Assembly (NCBI GenBank): GCA_011799875.1
Contig: CM022298.1
Span: forward strand, 197,088,076-197,152,075
Length of the DNA: 64,000 bases
Direction of reading: 5' to 3'
Source: Thinopyrum elongatum
Taxonomy: Eukaryota; Streptophyta; Magnoliopsida; Poales; Poaceae
This document shows, in pieces, positions 25,457 through 37,116 of this stretch (position 1 is the stretch's first letter; every line of letters begins with the position of its first letter). A program made the position numbers and the translations under genes. The notes below the pieces were generated by a model. That model saw only the letters and a program-made list of their open reading frames with translations. It ran no database searches and was not told where the DNA came from.

Positions 25457-27060
25457 GTAGCCTCCGAGCCTCCGGGCAACTTGGAAAAGTTGAGCGGAGG
25501 TTTTTTAGCGGGCGTTGATGTAGGAGATGTTGATGATGGCCGGCTGCGGACCGCAGCCGGTGCAACTTGCTTCCGGTGGGGGCGCGCGAGCGCACCCGCT
25601 GGGTGTAGCCTCCGAGCCTCCGGGCAACTTGGAAATGTTGGGCGGAGGGTTTTCGCGGTTGTTGGTGCAGACGATGGCGTTGAGGGTGCCGGTTGCAACC
25701 GGCGGCGGGTGTGCAATAGGCACGGCATGTTCCGAGTGGGGGCGCGCAAGCGCACCCGCTGGGTGTAGCCTCCGAGCCTCCGGGTAACTCAGAAAAGTTG
25801 GGCGGAGGGTCTTGTTGTTGAAGAAGTTGTTCATGAGAATCGGCTGCGGGCGTGCAGTCGGAGCGGCTTGCTTCCAACGGGGGCGCGCCGGCGCACCCGC
25901 TGGGTATAGCCTCTGAGCCTCCGGGCGACTCGAAGAGTCGGGCGGAGGGTTTTCGCTGCTTTGTCTTGTCCTATGAGGTCCGTGCCGCCTGGCGGTAGTG
26001 GAAAACCGCTAGGCGCGGATGCCTGCTGGTGTGCGCGTGGTGTTGCCAGGCACAGACACGGGGTCCACCGGCTGCCGGGCGTGGGGCCCTGCCGGGCGCG
26101 GACGCGGGGTCTGCCTGCTAGTGTTGTTGGGCGCGGACGCGGGGTCCGCTGGCTGAAACTGTCGGGCGTGGACGCGGGGTTCACCGACTGAAGCTGTCAG
26201 GCGCAGACGCGGGGTCTACCGACTGATGTTGTTGATGACAGTCGGCTGCGGGCGTGCAACTGGCGTGGCGTATTCTAAGTGGGGGGCGCGCAAGTGCACC
26301 CACTGGGTGTAGCCTCCGAGCCTCCGGGCAAGGAGGTGTTCCCCACGGAGATGATCGTGCAAAAAGACAAGGTTAGTCCACGCAGATATATCAAATGTTT
26401 GCTTTTAGCGTTGCAAGTTTTATGCGGAGGGTGCCGACTCGGTTTCGTTCGAGTTCCCTTCAATCTTTTTCATGTCCTCTCCGCTCTTTGGCTCGCGCTC
26501 TCGCTAGCCGGACAGCCGCGTGGCGGTCTGTGGCTGAGAGTGGGCCGCGGGGTGGAGCATACAGTACTCAGACTCTGGGAGCAGATTTGACTGAGCAGGT
26601 ACTCATAAAGCAAATGGCCGTGTCGCCCGAACCGTTTTTCTTCCCGGACGTTTTTCACGTTGGGTGACCTACAGCTTTTGCTCTTGCTAGCTGGACAGCC
26701 GCGCTGCGGTCTGTAGCTGAGATGAAGAGTGGGCCTTTGGTACCGTACATGCTACATACCGTCTGCGGGAACGAACGAATGGGGCCGAGCGGCCAGCCCC
26801 CATGCCGAGACTAGCTGCTGCCGGGGCGAACAGTAATGCAACTAATAAAAATGCGAAGATAGCCCCTGAGGTCACTCGGGGTTATCCGTGTTTGCACGTG
26901 GTGCGAAAGTATGCGGGTGAGGAGCTCACATTGCATTGACGCAGATGAGGCAAAGGTTGATGAAGACATCCGGTGTGGCTTGGCGCTCGCGGAGCACGCC
27001 GGCATACCCGCTGGGGGTAGCCTTCAAGCCTCCGGGTGCTCGAAGGGGGTCTCCGCCGAT
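25457..27060 (-). repeat. Six copies of a GC-rich module beside the R1 LTR
   Basis: A module reading CGCACCCGCTGGGT, then GTAGCCTCCGAGCCTCCGGG, recurs with GTAGCC (or ATAGCC) at 25457, 25605, 25765, 25906, 26309 and 27017. The first copy touches the LTR, where the polypurine tract should be. The other five are internal copies of the same edge. Confidence 0.85.
26050..26225 (+). repeat. ~35-bp minisatellite inside R1
   Basis: The word ACGCGGGGTC recurs at 26102, 26136, 26172 and 26208, with a variant near 26056. Spacing is 34-36 bases between the main copies. Confidence 0.75.
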
Positions 27061-28663
27061 CGGACCCGACCGGCCAGGCATCGATGCGGATGAGCAGTCG
27101 GGCGGGGCTCTCTAGCCAGCCCGGTGTCGAAGTAGGAGGCGGTCGAGCCGGCTTTCCAGCCGGCCCGGTGCCGGAGCTGGCGGGTGGACTGTCCGGCCAG
27201 ACGGTGACGCAGGCAGGCTGGACAGCCGGCAGGGCGGTGACACAGAGGCACACCTGGCGTCGCGGGCGGGCAGAGGCATCTCGCAGCCTTCCTTTTCTTT
27301 TTATTCTTTTTCTCTTCCGCCGGCTGTGGGCAGCCGAACGCAAACTCCCTTTTTTAACAAGACGGCCCCCTTTTTTTATCCAGCTGGGCAGACGGCCCTT
27401 TCTTTTGCATGGGGCAGCCGGCCCCTTTTTCTTTTCTCCGCCTGAGCAGCCGGCCACGACAGTGGAGTAGCACGAGCCGGCCAGGCGCGCGAGCCGGCGA
27501 GCGCGGGAGGCTGGCGGCGACCCGGAGACGGCCCGGACCGGGCGCGCGGAGGCGAGGAGGCTGGGGCTGGAGCGGGATGAAGCCGGAGGCGGGGGCGCCG
27601 GCGACCCGGCGGCCGGGTGCGGGCAAAGCCGGCCGCGGGGCAGGCCAGAGGACGGGCGCGGGAGCCGGATGGGGGCGGAGCACGCTTGCTGGTGTCCGGG
27701 TGCGGGGGCAGAGCAGGCCGGGAGTGGGAGCTGGCGTCCGGCAGGCGGCTCGGGGGCGAGGCGAGGAGGCAGCGCAGGCGACGGGCGCGGAGCAGGCCAG
27801 GCGCAGGAGGCGCGGAGCAGAGGCACAGGGCGGGGGTGGAGCGCCGCGGCGGACGGACGCGGGAGGGCGCGACAGCGGGCCGGCGCCAGTGGAGGGCGGC
27901 GTGTCAGGGCGCCGGGCAGACGGAGCGGGGGCGCGCTCGCTGGGCCCGGCGCGTTGAGCAGGAGGCCGAGCCGGCGGGGGGCCGGGACGACGGACGGGGC
28001 GGGCAGAGTCGGCGTGTGCGACGAAGGGCGAGGATCGAAGCTGGCGGGATGCGGCCGCGGCGGAGCAGACGCGAGGTCGGGCAGAGCCGGACCCAGGGCG
28101 GGGCCGCTGCTAACAGGCGCGGCGCAGCCGGCCGTGCGGCGGGGCGGGCGCACGGGACGTCGCGGACGGCTGGGGCACTCGCTGGGAGCAGCCGAAGCCA
28201 GAGGCCGGCCAGTCCGGATGGGGCGCTTGGCGCGGGCGCGCACGCAGAGCGGCCGGAGTCGGCCAAGGCAGGACGCGGTCGCAGCGGGCGCGTGGCTGGG
28301 CCGGAGCTGGCAGAGGCCAAGGCCACATGGGCAAGGCAGGAGCGATGTGGAGGCGCAGGAGATGAGGCACAGGAGAGGCCGAGCCCGAGGCCGAGCGCGA
28401 GGATGGCCGGGCGTAGATGCGTGACCGTGGGCGTGCTCGCTGGTGGCCAGGGGGTTGGCGACAGCACTGTGTGGTGCGAGAGCGGACAAGAAGAGGCCGC
28501 CGGAGATGCAGCATGGCACGGGGCGGAGCAGCCCGCAGGAGCGGCGCGACTGGCCGGAGCCGGCCACTGCATGGCTAGTGTACGGGCGGTGTCCGATTTG
28601 CATCTGGGATGTGTCCAGGCTTCTGTACGCGTAGTGTATGGCCATGGTATGGCTTGCTTATGA
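26882..28663. other. Very GC-rich R1 interior with long overlapping open frames
   Basis: A reverse frame of 587 residues (26882-28645) overlaps forward frames of 348 (27617-28663) and 251 residues. All are dominated by Ala, Pro, Arg, Gly and Ser with no recognisable domain. High GC content depletes stop codons in all frames, so I do not call a gene. A captured host exon cannot be ruled out by eye. Confidence 0.5.
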
Positions 28664-29010
28664 GTGGAGAAGCAGCAGCAAGCAGTTGCAGCTGCAGCAG
28701 ATGGCGGCGATGAGAGTGACGTGTGCGGTGTGAGGCCGACGGCGAGGACGCGCGACCGGCCAAGGGGCGAGTCGATGTCGAGCCGCCGAGCGCGGCCGAA
28801 CGGACGGCGACGATGCCGCGGCGAAGACGACGAGGATGGCGAGGCCGACGACAGGGGCGCATCGCCTCGCGCGGTCGCCCTGGGGGCATGTCGACGTCGA
28901 GCCCCCGAGCGCTATCGGAGAGACGACGGCGACGCCGCGGTGATGATGATGAAAATGGTCCCGCCCGGACCGCGGTTCCAGCAGCAGCTTGCCCCACGGT
29001 GGGGCCCAAC

Positions 29011-29796
29011 TATCGTGGTATTCTCGCATGAGTAGCCAGGGGGTACTGCGTCATGGTAGATGCCACGGGGTGGCTTGAGGTGAGGGGCAAGATTGAAGTG
29101 GAATATCCGGGGACGGGATTGGGCAAACAACACGCGGTGGTTTACCCAGGTTCGGGGCTCTCCGGAGAGATAATACCCCTACTCCTGCATGTCTGAATAT
29201 ATATGCGGTATATGTCTGGCAGTACAGAGTTGCTCCTGGAGCTGTATCTGAGATCAGTGCCATGGGCATCTGACTTCGTATATGTGTGTGGCCGGAGTGA
29301 GCATGCATGCTCGTGTGGCCAAGTGTGGCTTTATGAGTGTGTGGCGTGAGTGGCTTGTCCATCCCCTTGGATGGATGGCTTAGTGCCCTTATATATGAGT
29401 AGTGGGCATGTGTGGCTTGAGATGTAAGCTACAGTGAGTAGTTTACATCTCAATCCATGCTTGCTTGAGAGCTAGGCTATGCATGTCCCCTGGGGCATTT
29501 TATAAATCAATGCCCAGGGGACAAGGTACACTGTAGATGATGTCATGGTACGGCCATCTTGTCGGTGTCGGGTCGATGCAGTGGTTGACTTGCATAGCAA
29601 GCCGGCTGGAGCAGCCGGACGGGGAGTCGACCGGGCTGCCGGGTGGCGAGCCGACCGGGGCAGTCGTACGGGAGCCGTCTGGAGTGGCCGGGTGGCGAGC
29701 TGGCCGAAGCAGTCGGACTAAGGGGCGTTGGCCGCCCCGATGTTTTGAAGCGTTGTTTCACCGTCTTGAGCCTACCCGGGGGTCATCCCCCCGACA
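29011..29796 (-). repeat. R1 LTR, right copy
   Basis: Begins TATCGTGG (the expected TG changed to TA) and ends CCGACA. It carries the same TGAATATATATGCGG word as the left copy. Confidence 0.85.
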
Positions 29797-30101
29797 AATC
29801 ATGTAGTTTGAGAGGTAATCTTAAGTAAACTACTTCGGGATCCACTACAAAGGAAAAAGATTCAGACATTGTCATCTAACACAACTCATTATGGGCAGTA
29901 AAAAGAAGGCTGCAGAGTTCTTACTTACCATGCTGCAGTTCACTGTTGTCTTGCATAAAGTGTAAACAAATAGTTCGATTGACATCTTTTGACCCATTTT
30001 AATGACAATCTTTATCAGTTTCCTCTCTTGAAGCTGGTTCATGAATATCTCATTACCCCATATGCAGAAAGGGTCGAAGCGTGGATTTTTGCCAATGACA
30101 T

Positions 30102-30650
30102 CACTACAAAAAAAACACTTCCGTGATGATACGTGTTTGTCATAGTAGGTCACGTTTTCTGTCATGCATGTACATCCATGACGATTTTATGACAGAATCA
30201 AGATAGTCATACATGTGCTGTCGTAGAAGTGTTCCATGACAATACCAAAATTATCATCACAGAAGTGTCCACTTCCATGATGATAAATGGCGCATCACGG
30301 AAGTGCTTTCGTCACTTGTAACCGACACGTGGCATCCACCGTAATGGGTCGCCGTTAAGCTATCGGGGTCCGGTTTGGATGCGATAACCCATTAATAGCC
30401 CGGACCAATGGGGATTTTCCACGTGTAAAATTCTCATTGGCCGTAGCAACCACGTGTCAGCTCCGCGTTGGGACAAATGTCAACCGCCCAATGGACAGGA
30501 GGCGCCTATGATACCTTGACACATGGCAAGGCCCAATAGCGGCCCATTTAGGTTAAAAAGGCCGGTCCAATCAAAATTAGCGGGATGGCCCATTAATGGC
30601 CTGCTTACAAACAGCCCATTCGTAATTCAGGCCCGTAGGAATAGTGTCAA
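30102..30650 (+). repeat. Left inverted end of element B
   Basis: Pairs with about 36570-37116 in inverse orientation. Shared words include CTTCCGTGATGATAC, ATGACGATTTTATGACAGAA, TGTCGTAGAAGTGTTCCA and GGGGATTTTCCACGTG. Confidence 0.8.
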
Positions 30651-31550
30651 ATCTGCCTGTCAAAGACCTGTTGTAGATTTCTCATCATTGTGGCCCATGG
30701 TCACTTCTGACCCGTTAATAGTCCGCTAAATATTTGGACTGAATTACGGCCCGGTGTGTTTTCGGCCTGTTAAAGGTCCTGCTACATTTGGGCCCATTTA
30801 TTGCCCAATGAATCTTTCAGCCCATAAAAGACCGTGAAGGAATTGAGACATATTCGGCCATGTCTGACATTCAGCCTGTTAACGGCCCATTGTAGATTTG
30901 GGCCACTTCCAGCCTATTGTGCTTTTCAGCCTGTTAACGTCGGACAAAATCCGTAGGCCATATGTGGCCCAATGTCACATTGGGCCTATTAACGGCCCAT
31001 ATAATCGCTGATACAAACCAAGCCCGACCGCACTTCCGGCTTGGTAAAGGCCCGTGTAGTAGATCGGCTCATTTATGACCCATCTGAATTTTGGCATGTG
31101 AACGATCCGCATTGTAAATGGGCCACCATGAGCTGAGATACATTTCTTCCTGCTAATGACCTGTGGGTTAGTTGGCACATTTGAGGCCCAATCATCTTTC
31201 GGCCTCGTAAAAGCAATGGGCATAATCTGGCCCAATAAGGGCCCAATCTTGGGCCCAATCTGACTTTCGGCCTATCAAAGGCCCATGTTATTTATGGGCC
31301 ATATTAGGCCTGCGAGATATTTACACATGTTAACGGCCTGTTGTTACTGCGGGCCCAAATTATGTTTAGGCATGTTAAAGGCCCACTGTGGGCACAACCC
31401 TATCAAAAATAAGAAAGCTTATGCTGATTTAGGCCCAGATATATTTAGTGGGCTAGATGCCCTTTACAACCCATAATCATTTTTCACCCAATTGGAATTG
31501 TGGGCCCGACGAATGTTGGCCCGTTGGGCTCCTATGATGCTTTCGTCCCA
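30530..31550 (+). repeat. Left subterminal repeats of element B
   Basis: Many copies of GGCCCATT, TTAACGGCCC and related words appear, mostly the complement of those at 13340-14200 and 35880-36680. This is typical CACTA subterminal organisation. No gene. Confidence 0.75.
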
Positions 31551-31775
31551 AAGAGATCGATGGTGTCGAACACATTACTAAGATAAACCTACACTACACA
31601 AAAAGAGCGTCATAATTTCTAGGGCCTTTGGCAGCACGATAAATGTTGTATCACAACAAAATAAATTACAGCCATACAACAAAAGGCCTATTGGCATAGA
31701 AGTTTATAGTCCTTGCAGATAAATGCACCATCAGATGTATAGAATCATAGATCATTTGACCTGAGTGCTAATGTT

Positions 31776-33247
31776 TCAGGCTGTAGAATCTGATGGAGCA
31801 GCATGACCTTCCCCTTTTTTCTGCCATTGCTCTTGAACAACGAAGCAAATGTCTAATAGTCTGGTTTCAAAACCATTCATATCTTGACGACATTTGTCAA
31901 CCACTATTCTTGTTTCAGAAATGACCCCCATTAGGGATTGGACTTGTGTCTGGAGCACAGATATATCACTCTGTCCAGCCGGAAGATTTTGTTCAGTAGG
32001 CAATTTGGACGAGGTTACCTTGACAACCAACCCAGAATTACGCAGGAAGGTGCTTTTTGCACTGTTAGTGGAGAGATACTGACGCACTGCAGCAAGTGGT
32101 GACATTGTGCCTATGGTAGCCTCGTCACCTTCAGGTGGTTGTGGCTGTTCAATCATTTGTTCCATAGCTTGCTGAAAGTTTGAATTTGTAGATTAGTGTA
32201 CCAGATAAGTTACTAATGAGACAAAAACATTCAAAATAGGTTTCACGTTTATACATAACTTATTTTGGTGAACTATTGTAATACATTAGCATGTATTGTA
32301 GTGTGAACTACATAATAAAATCACTTTTGGAACATATGTCCACGTAGCATGCCTACTGTACTGTCTATTTCCTCACATTCATTGACATCTAAGGATAAAG
32401 AGACATGGTTTAAAGTAGGATGAACATAGTATGACATCATTCATATCACAGGCAAATAGATATCAAACAAACAGGCTATTGTATCATTGTGTGGGCACGT
32501 GAACATCACAACTAGATTACAGATCAAGACCAAAAGAATATCCTTCCTCTCTTTTAAACCATGTAAGGTGAAATGATACATTAAGACAACTGTGTATAAA
32601 AGTGAATAGAGTAATTGACATTGGCTGCAAACCAAGCAGTTAAATGAACACGTCATAGTAACAATCAGTTCAAAGGCATTAGGAGTAAGGACTTACAACA
32701 GCGGCTTGAACTAGTGTGCTCATGCCCTTAATCTTACTGGTGTGGCACTCCTTGAAGATTTGCACTGCATTCAGTTCAGGTTCTTTTTGGTCCGCACGGG
32801 CTTTCCTCTGTATTTGGAACAAGTCAATATAGATACAATAATATGGCATAGAAAAAAGAAGGAACTGGCAGCTATTTACAAGAGCCTCGCAGTGTGCAAT
32901 ATAGCGACGAGATCCTGTTGTCTATTGGAATTTCACTTTAGAATGGTTGGTCTTGTTCTTCAAACAGTTAGCCTAGAAGAAGATAGACTTGTAAGGCACA
33001 TACGTAAATACAAGTTCAATATGTGATCTGATCAAATACATATACCCTACCTGGTACTTTGGATCAGACCAGTGTTTAACAAGGGTTGTCCAGTCTTCAT
33101 TCGTAATATATTCCACTGGAGATGTTTGGGCGATTTCATTGTTAGCCTTGCCTTCAAAGTGAGTTTTTTAAGGTGATACCGATACTGTCGCAGAGCAGAC
33201 TGAAAAACATGAGTGCATGCTTGTTTTAAAATGCTCATGGGGCACAT
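31776..33247 (-). pseudogene. Transposase_24-like gene of element B, reverse strand
   Basis: Exons on the reverse strand: about 33051-33247 (QYRYHLKK, then EDWTTLVKHWSDP in a shifted frame), 32697-32807 (ARADQKEP, IFKECHTSKIKGMSTLVQAA) and 31776-32171 (129 residues, MEQMIEQPQPPEGDEA, then a heptad-rich LQTQVQSLMGVISETR, ending in TGA). The donor and acceptor dinucleotides at 32696/32697, 32808-32810 and 32172-32174 fit. The W-x-x-L-V-x-x-W motif corresponds to DDDWERLVLYW in the forward gene, so the two genes are distant homologues. It is transcribed toward the left terminus. The first recognisable exon is frameshifted and no start region is seen. Probable role: DNA-binding or accessory protein of the element. 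Confidence 0.55.
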
Positions 33248-33618
33248 ATCGAGGCAACAATGAATAGTATCTCTGTGAATGCCATCTGCTTAGTATATAA
33301 AGCACATATGTTAATTATATCATGCGATCCTGATTAATTAGATAACATGTATGTGAATTATGTCATGCGAACCTGTTTACTAAATACATCATATAATTAT
33401 CTCATGCCATCCAATTTAGTTAGTCATCATATCTTTGAATTATGTCATGCTATGCTATCCAGTTTAGATAGACACCATATATGTGAAATTATGTCATCCT
33501 ATCCTTTTTAGTTAAACAATATATGTGAACTATTTCATGCCCTCTTTTTCCCACACTATCTACTGCATCTGTCTCTCATACAAGGAATGTACATTCAACA
33601 ACTCTTCTTGTTTATCAG

Positions 33619-35528
33619 CCATTTGAATTAGAGGGGATGATGGCAGTATCTAGCGGAGTAAAAACACAGTCTTCAAATAAAACAGTACTACCTCTTGGTG
33701 GAGATAGCACCCCGGTTGTACATGCACAAGAACCAGCCCTACCACACATAATCTAGACTCTCGCAGATTGTACCCCTACTCTGATGGACAGAAAACCAGC
33801 TTCACCCAATCTAACCCCAACCCTAGCAGATAGTAATCCAGTTCAAGTTGACACAGCACCATCTCCAACACAGAGCTCCCAAACAGCAGCAGTTAGTAAC
33901 GCATCTCCAGTGCCCAAAGCGCCAGGACGACCACAGCGAACCCCAACTCCACCAGTTAGTACACCTATTCCTGTGGACGAAGCACAACCAGCCATTCGTA
34001 CTTTAGCATCTATGGCATTTGATGTTGTTAAATCCTATGTGCATATCTTCCCATCATGGAAATATTATACTGAAGATGAAGGAGAAAGCCAGTTGCAGGT
34101 GTTCGTCCATGAGTTATGTGTAAGTAATGTTATTCATGGCAATTACTTTGCTTTGTCCCATACATTCTACCTCCATGCTGGTTATAATACAGCAAATGTT
34201 CCCCTTTTTCTCTAATGATTTGGAAACTTAGGATGAGGTAACCTGTGCTAATACCTCCACTATCTTAAAGAATGCTTTGTGGCAGTATTAGAATTACCTG
34301 AAGAAAACATACTTCAATGGCAAGGAAACTCATCAAATTCGTACTTTCTCGTGAGACACATTTACGGGATGATGAATGGGAACGCCTTGTTCTGTACTGG
34401 TCCTGAGGCAAGAATGTGGTAAGGTCTATGAGGTCATTTTTTTAAGTACTATATGCCTGCGTCTTACTGTACTTTGTTCGTGTAGAACAAGTGCTTAAAC
34501 CTGAAAAACAACTGTTCTCATTTAAGATTCCATTGCTATGGTGCATACTGCTTTGCTCTTGTATCACTGTATTTACTCATACAAACTTATTTTTAAATTG
34601 AAGGATCCAATCAAAACTCCAATGGCACAACAGGTATGTTTAAACATGTTTCTTTAACTGGTTTGCTCTTCTAAATTGCTCTGTTGATTTCAATTTCAAT
34701 TGTGTATACAGTTGACTTCTCGTATCATGCACATTACTACCATCACAACAGAGCCAATAGTGTTGTTGTACATGTATACTCGTGGTACCCATCTGAAATC
34801 TTGTTGTGCCGTGTAGTTTCCCACACTTGTATTCTTTCAATGCTGCTTTGTCTTGAACTGATATGATTTGAACCGCGTCTCTATTTTGATTCGGCAAGAC
34901 AATGCAGTGACCACAACACATAGATATATGTTTGTTTGATGCTTTTATTATGTACTACTTCACAATAGAAGACTTGGTAGTTTAATCCTGTCCACCTTAC
35001 TACTGAACTGGTTCACCAAAATGAGTTTCATATACTACATGCTAAACCTGTTATGTGTCTACTTGTTTCTTGTTTTAGAATGCTGACAGAATATTGGGGA
35101 AGTGTAACTTATTAAGCAATGGTAAAGGAAGTAATGCAGATAAGGTTTAGGATAGTGAGACATCCTTGTTGGTCTCCAACAAAGCTGATAAAACAGCTAA
35201 GGAAAACTATCTTGAAGATAGTGAAACAACCCCAAAGTCCTGTCTTGATGTAGTGTTTGAGTTATTGGCCACTACCGCTGGCACAAGCTCTTTGAACTCA
35301 CTCTCTGAATCAATTCGGTTTCTTGAGTCTCAACTACAAGCTGAAAGACATCGATCAGCTATGCTGCGACAAGAAGCCGAAGGACTAAGGAAGTCCCTGG
35401 AGAATTCAGATGCATACTTTCTGGTGCAACAACAAGCGTTGAAGGATTTTAGCGCCAAATAGGAGAAAGCTAATAAATTTGCTAAGCTTATTGCCAGCAT
35501 GGTGGATACCCAGGATAACGTTTCTTGA
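33619..35528 (+). pseudogene. Forward transposon gene of element B (paralogue of the element A gene)
   Basis: Collinear with 6898-8833 of element A: a Pro/Thr-rich exon (33619 to about 34122), a short Transposase_24-like exon (about 34232-34420) and a coiled-coil final exon (about 35079-35528). Compared with A it has TAG at 33754, 35148 and 35460 where A has CAG, TGA at 34404 where A has CGA, a stop in QYRNYLKK and a frameshift nearby. It retains the exon acceptor (TATCAG) and the FVHELC junction that A has lost. The first exons are missing: A's 5555-6558 segment is deleted at the junction near 33274. It is inactive. Confidence 0.7.
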
Positions 35529-35879
35529 GCTCTTCTAAAGTTGTTTCAGTTATGGACTTGTTTTCCTGCCATGTTTATTTGCACTGGTGGCCAATTTAGA
35601 TGCCCAGTGTATGTAATATGCTGCTTTGTTCCCTATATTTGCACTGGTGGCGAACTTTGATGACCAGTGGATGTAATATGTGTAATAGCCCAACGTAAGT
35701 TGCTTGCTTATTTATTTCCTTATTGTCTTGTTTATTTGTTTGGTTGTAGTCACTGCAATTCTTTTTCCACGGTTTGCTCGTGGCCACAATAAAATATTTT
35801 TTAAAACTAGGCCATAATAACCATGGGCAACATACAGACCGTTGTAACCATGGTCCCGCTACCTGCTGTAGTGACCATC

Positions 35880-36680
35880 GCCGGAGGATACATGGGCCTT
35901 CTACGGGCCGTAGAATCAATGGGCCTTCTATGGGCCGTAGAATCAATGTGCCTTCTACGAGCCATATGATCGATTGGCCAAAAATGGGTCATACTATTCA
36001 TGGTCCAATAACGGACCGCAATATGGGCCGTAAACGGGCTAGAGTGGAAATCGTCAGTTTATGGCCCGAGCATAACGGGCCGTTAATAGGCCGATATGTA
36101 TAACGAGCTTAATTCTATTGACAACCATAACAGGTCGTTAATGGGCCCTATTTGATGACGCTATGAAAACAGCCCGATGGATTAACAAACCACAAATGGG
36201 CCGACTGTAACCACGGGCTGAGTTTGGCCCACAAGCGGAACAAGCGAGTAACAGACCATAAGTAATCGAATGCTGGAAATGATCCCAAGAATAAATGGGC
36301 CCTTAGAAGGCCGAAAGATAACACGGGCTAGAAACGGCCCAATGAAATAATGGGCCGTTAATGGGTATAAAGTGGTACACTGTTCATTTTGGGCCAGTTT
36401 CACCACGGGCCTTTATTGGGCCCAGAGTTACAAAGGGCCTCATATGGGCCGAAAGACGTCATGGGCCATACATGGGCCGAAAGTTACAACGGGCTGGAAT
36501 CATATTAGACGGCCGAGATGATGCTACTGGGCCTAATTCGGATAGGCCATAACGGGCTGTGAGTTAGCGGGCTGTAAATAGGCTATATGCGAATAGGTCG
36601 TTAACAGGCTTTCTGTGGGCCGGGCCGCTACCTTTTGACCAAGTCAAACGGGCCGGCCTTTTGACGTGAATGGGCCACTG
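35880..36680 (+). repeat. Right subterminal repeats of element B
   Basis: Collinear with 13400-14170 of element A: repeated ATGGGCC, CGGGCCGTTAAT and similar words. Confidence 0.8.
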
Positions 36681-37116
36681 TTGGGCCGAGCCACGTGTCG
36701 ACGTATCACAGGCGCGTCCCATCCTTTCGCTGGATGACATCTGTCCCAACTCTGAGCTGACACGTCGATCCTCTGGCGAATAAGAATTTTACACGTGGAA
36801 AATCCCCATTGGTCCGGGCTGTTAACGGGTTATCGGATCCAAACCGGAACCCGATAGCTTAACGGCAAGCCATTACGGTGGATGCCATGTGTCGGTTACC
36901 CTTGACGAAAACACTTCCATGACGCGGCATTTATCGTCATGGAAGTGGAAACTTCTGTGATGATAATTTTTGTATTGTCGTGGAACACTTCTACGACAGC
37001 ACAACTATGACCATCTTGATTCTGTCATAAAATCGTCTTGGATGTACATGAATGACAGAAAATTTGACATACTGTGACATACATGTATCATCACGGAAGT
37101 GGTTTTTTTTGTATTG
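36570..37116 (-). repeat. Right inverted end of element B
   Basis: Inverse partner of 30102-30650. It is also directly homologous to the right end of element A (about 14080-14621). Confidence 0.8.

Larger units (their letters stand above)
24698..29796 (-). mobile_element. Non-autonomous LTR retrotransposon R1 (complete, non-coding)
   Basis: Two LTRs (24698-25456 and 29011-29796) enclose a 3.55-kb GC-rich interior. The perfect duplication aatca lies at 24693-24697 and 29797-29801. The outer boundary starts TGTCATGG and ends CCCCCCGACA. The inner edge next to the right LTR reads GTTGGGCCCCACCGTGGGGC on the reverse strand and looks like a degenerate primer-binding region, while the inner edge at 25457 carries a purine-rich GGAGGCTCGGAGGC stretch. 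Reverse orientation is therefore likely. No gag or polymerase motif is visible, so it must have moved with proteins from another element. Long frames in the GC-rich interior occur on both strands and look incidental. Confidence 0.85.
24559..30100 (-). pseudogene. B3-like gene of element F, split by R1 and truncated by element B
   Basis: The last exon is in two pieces: 24559-24692 (motifs ITRGWTRVVRAF and IGAFRF, ending YHL-stop) and about 29802-29860 (DYLSNYM), separated by R1. An upstream exon at about 29920-30090 encodes FDPFCIWGNEIFMN and KLIKIVIK, as in the C and E copies. About 35 residues between the NYM and ITRG motifs are missing relative to E, so a deletion preceded or accompanied the R1 insertion. 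It has a TAG at 29830-29832 where E has a glutamine codon, and a TAA at 29821-29823. It is not functional. Confidence 0.65.
23738..30101 (-). mobile_element. CACTG-ended element F, left part, with nested R1
   Basis: It starts CACTGGTACTGCGAGG at 23738 inside the G1 polymerase gene, followed by the shared block GGTGCTATACAAAC and the ACCCAGAAACC region seen inverted near 18560 and 57230. Subterminal sequence with many CACACA/GTGTG words runs to about 24350. The reverse-strand B3-like gene follows, interrupted by LTR retrotransposon R1 (24698-29796). At 30102 CACTA element B begins and F's right half is not recovered. The right end at 57340 has a similar terminus, but its flank does not continue G1, so I do not join them. 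Confidence 0.65.
30102..37116 (+). mobile_element. CACTA DNA transposon B with long inverted ends
   Basis: It begins CACTACAAAAAAAACACTTCC at 30102 and ends with a T run and GTATTG at 37116 (one mismatch to the expected GTAGTG). The terminal 350 bp or so at each end are closely related inverted repeats, and similarity continues to roughly 550 bp. Subterminal GGGCC/TTAACGGCCC repeats occupy 30530-31550 and 35880-36680. Two damaged genes point outward: reverse at 31776-33247 and forward at 33619-35528. Flanking trinucleotides are cat (left) and tat (right), not identical. The left flank is the element F B3-like gene and the right flank is a gypsy interior, so the two ends probably did not insert together at this spot. 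Confidence 0.8.

Noticed and set aside
27617..28663. Forward frames of 348 and 251 residues in R1
   Set aside because: They overlap a longer reverse frame in very GC-rich DNA, with Gly/Arg/Ala composition only and no domain.
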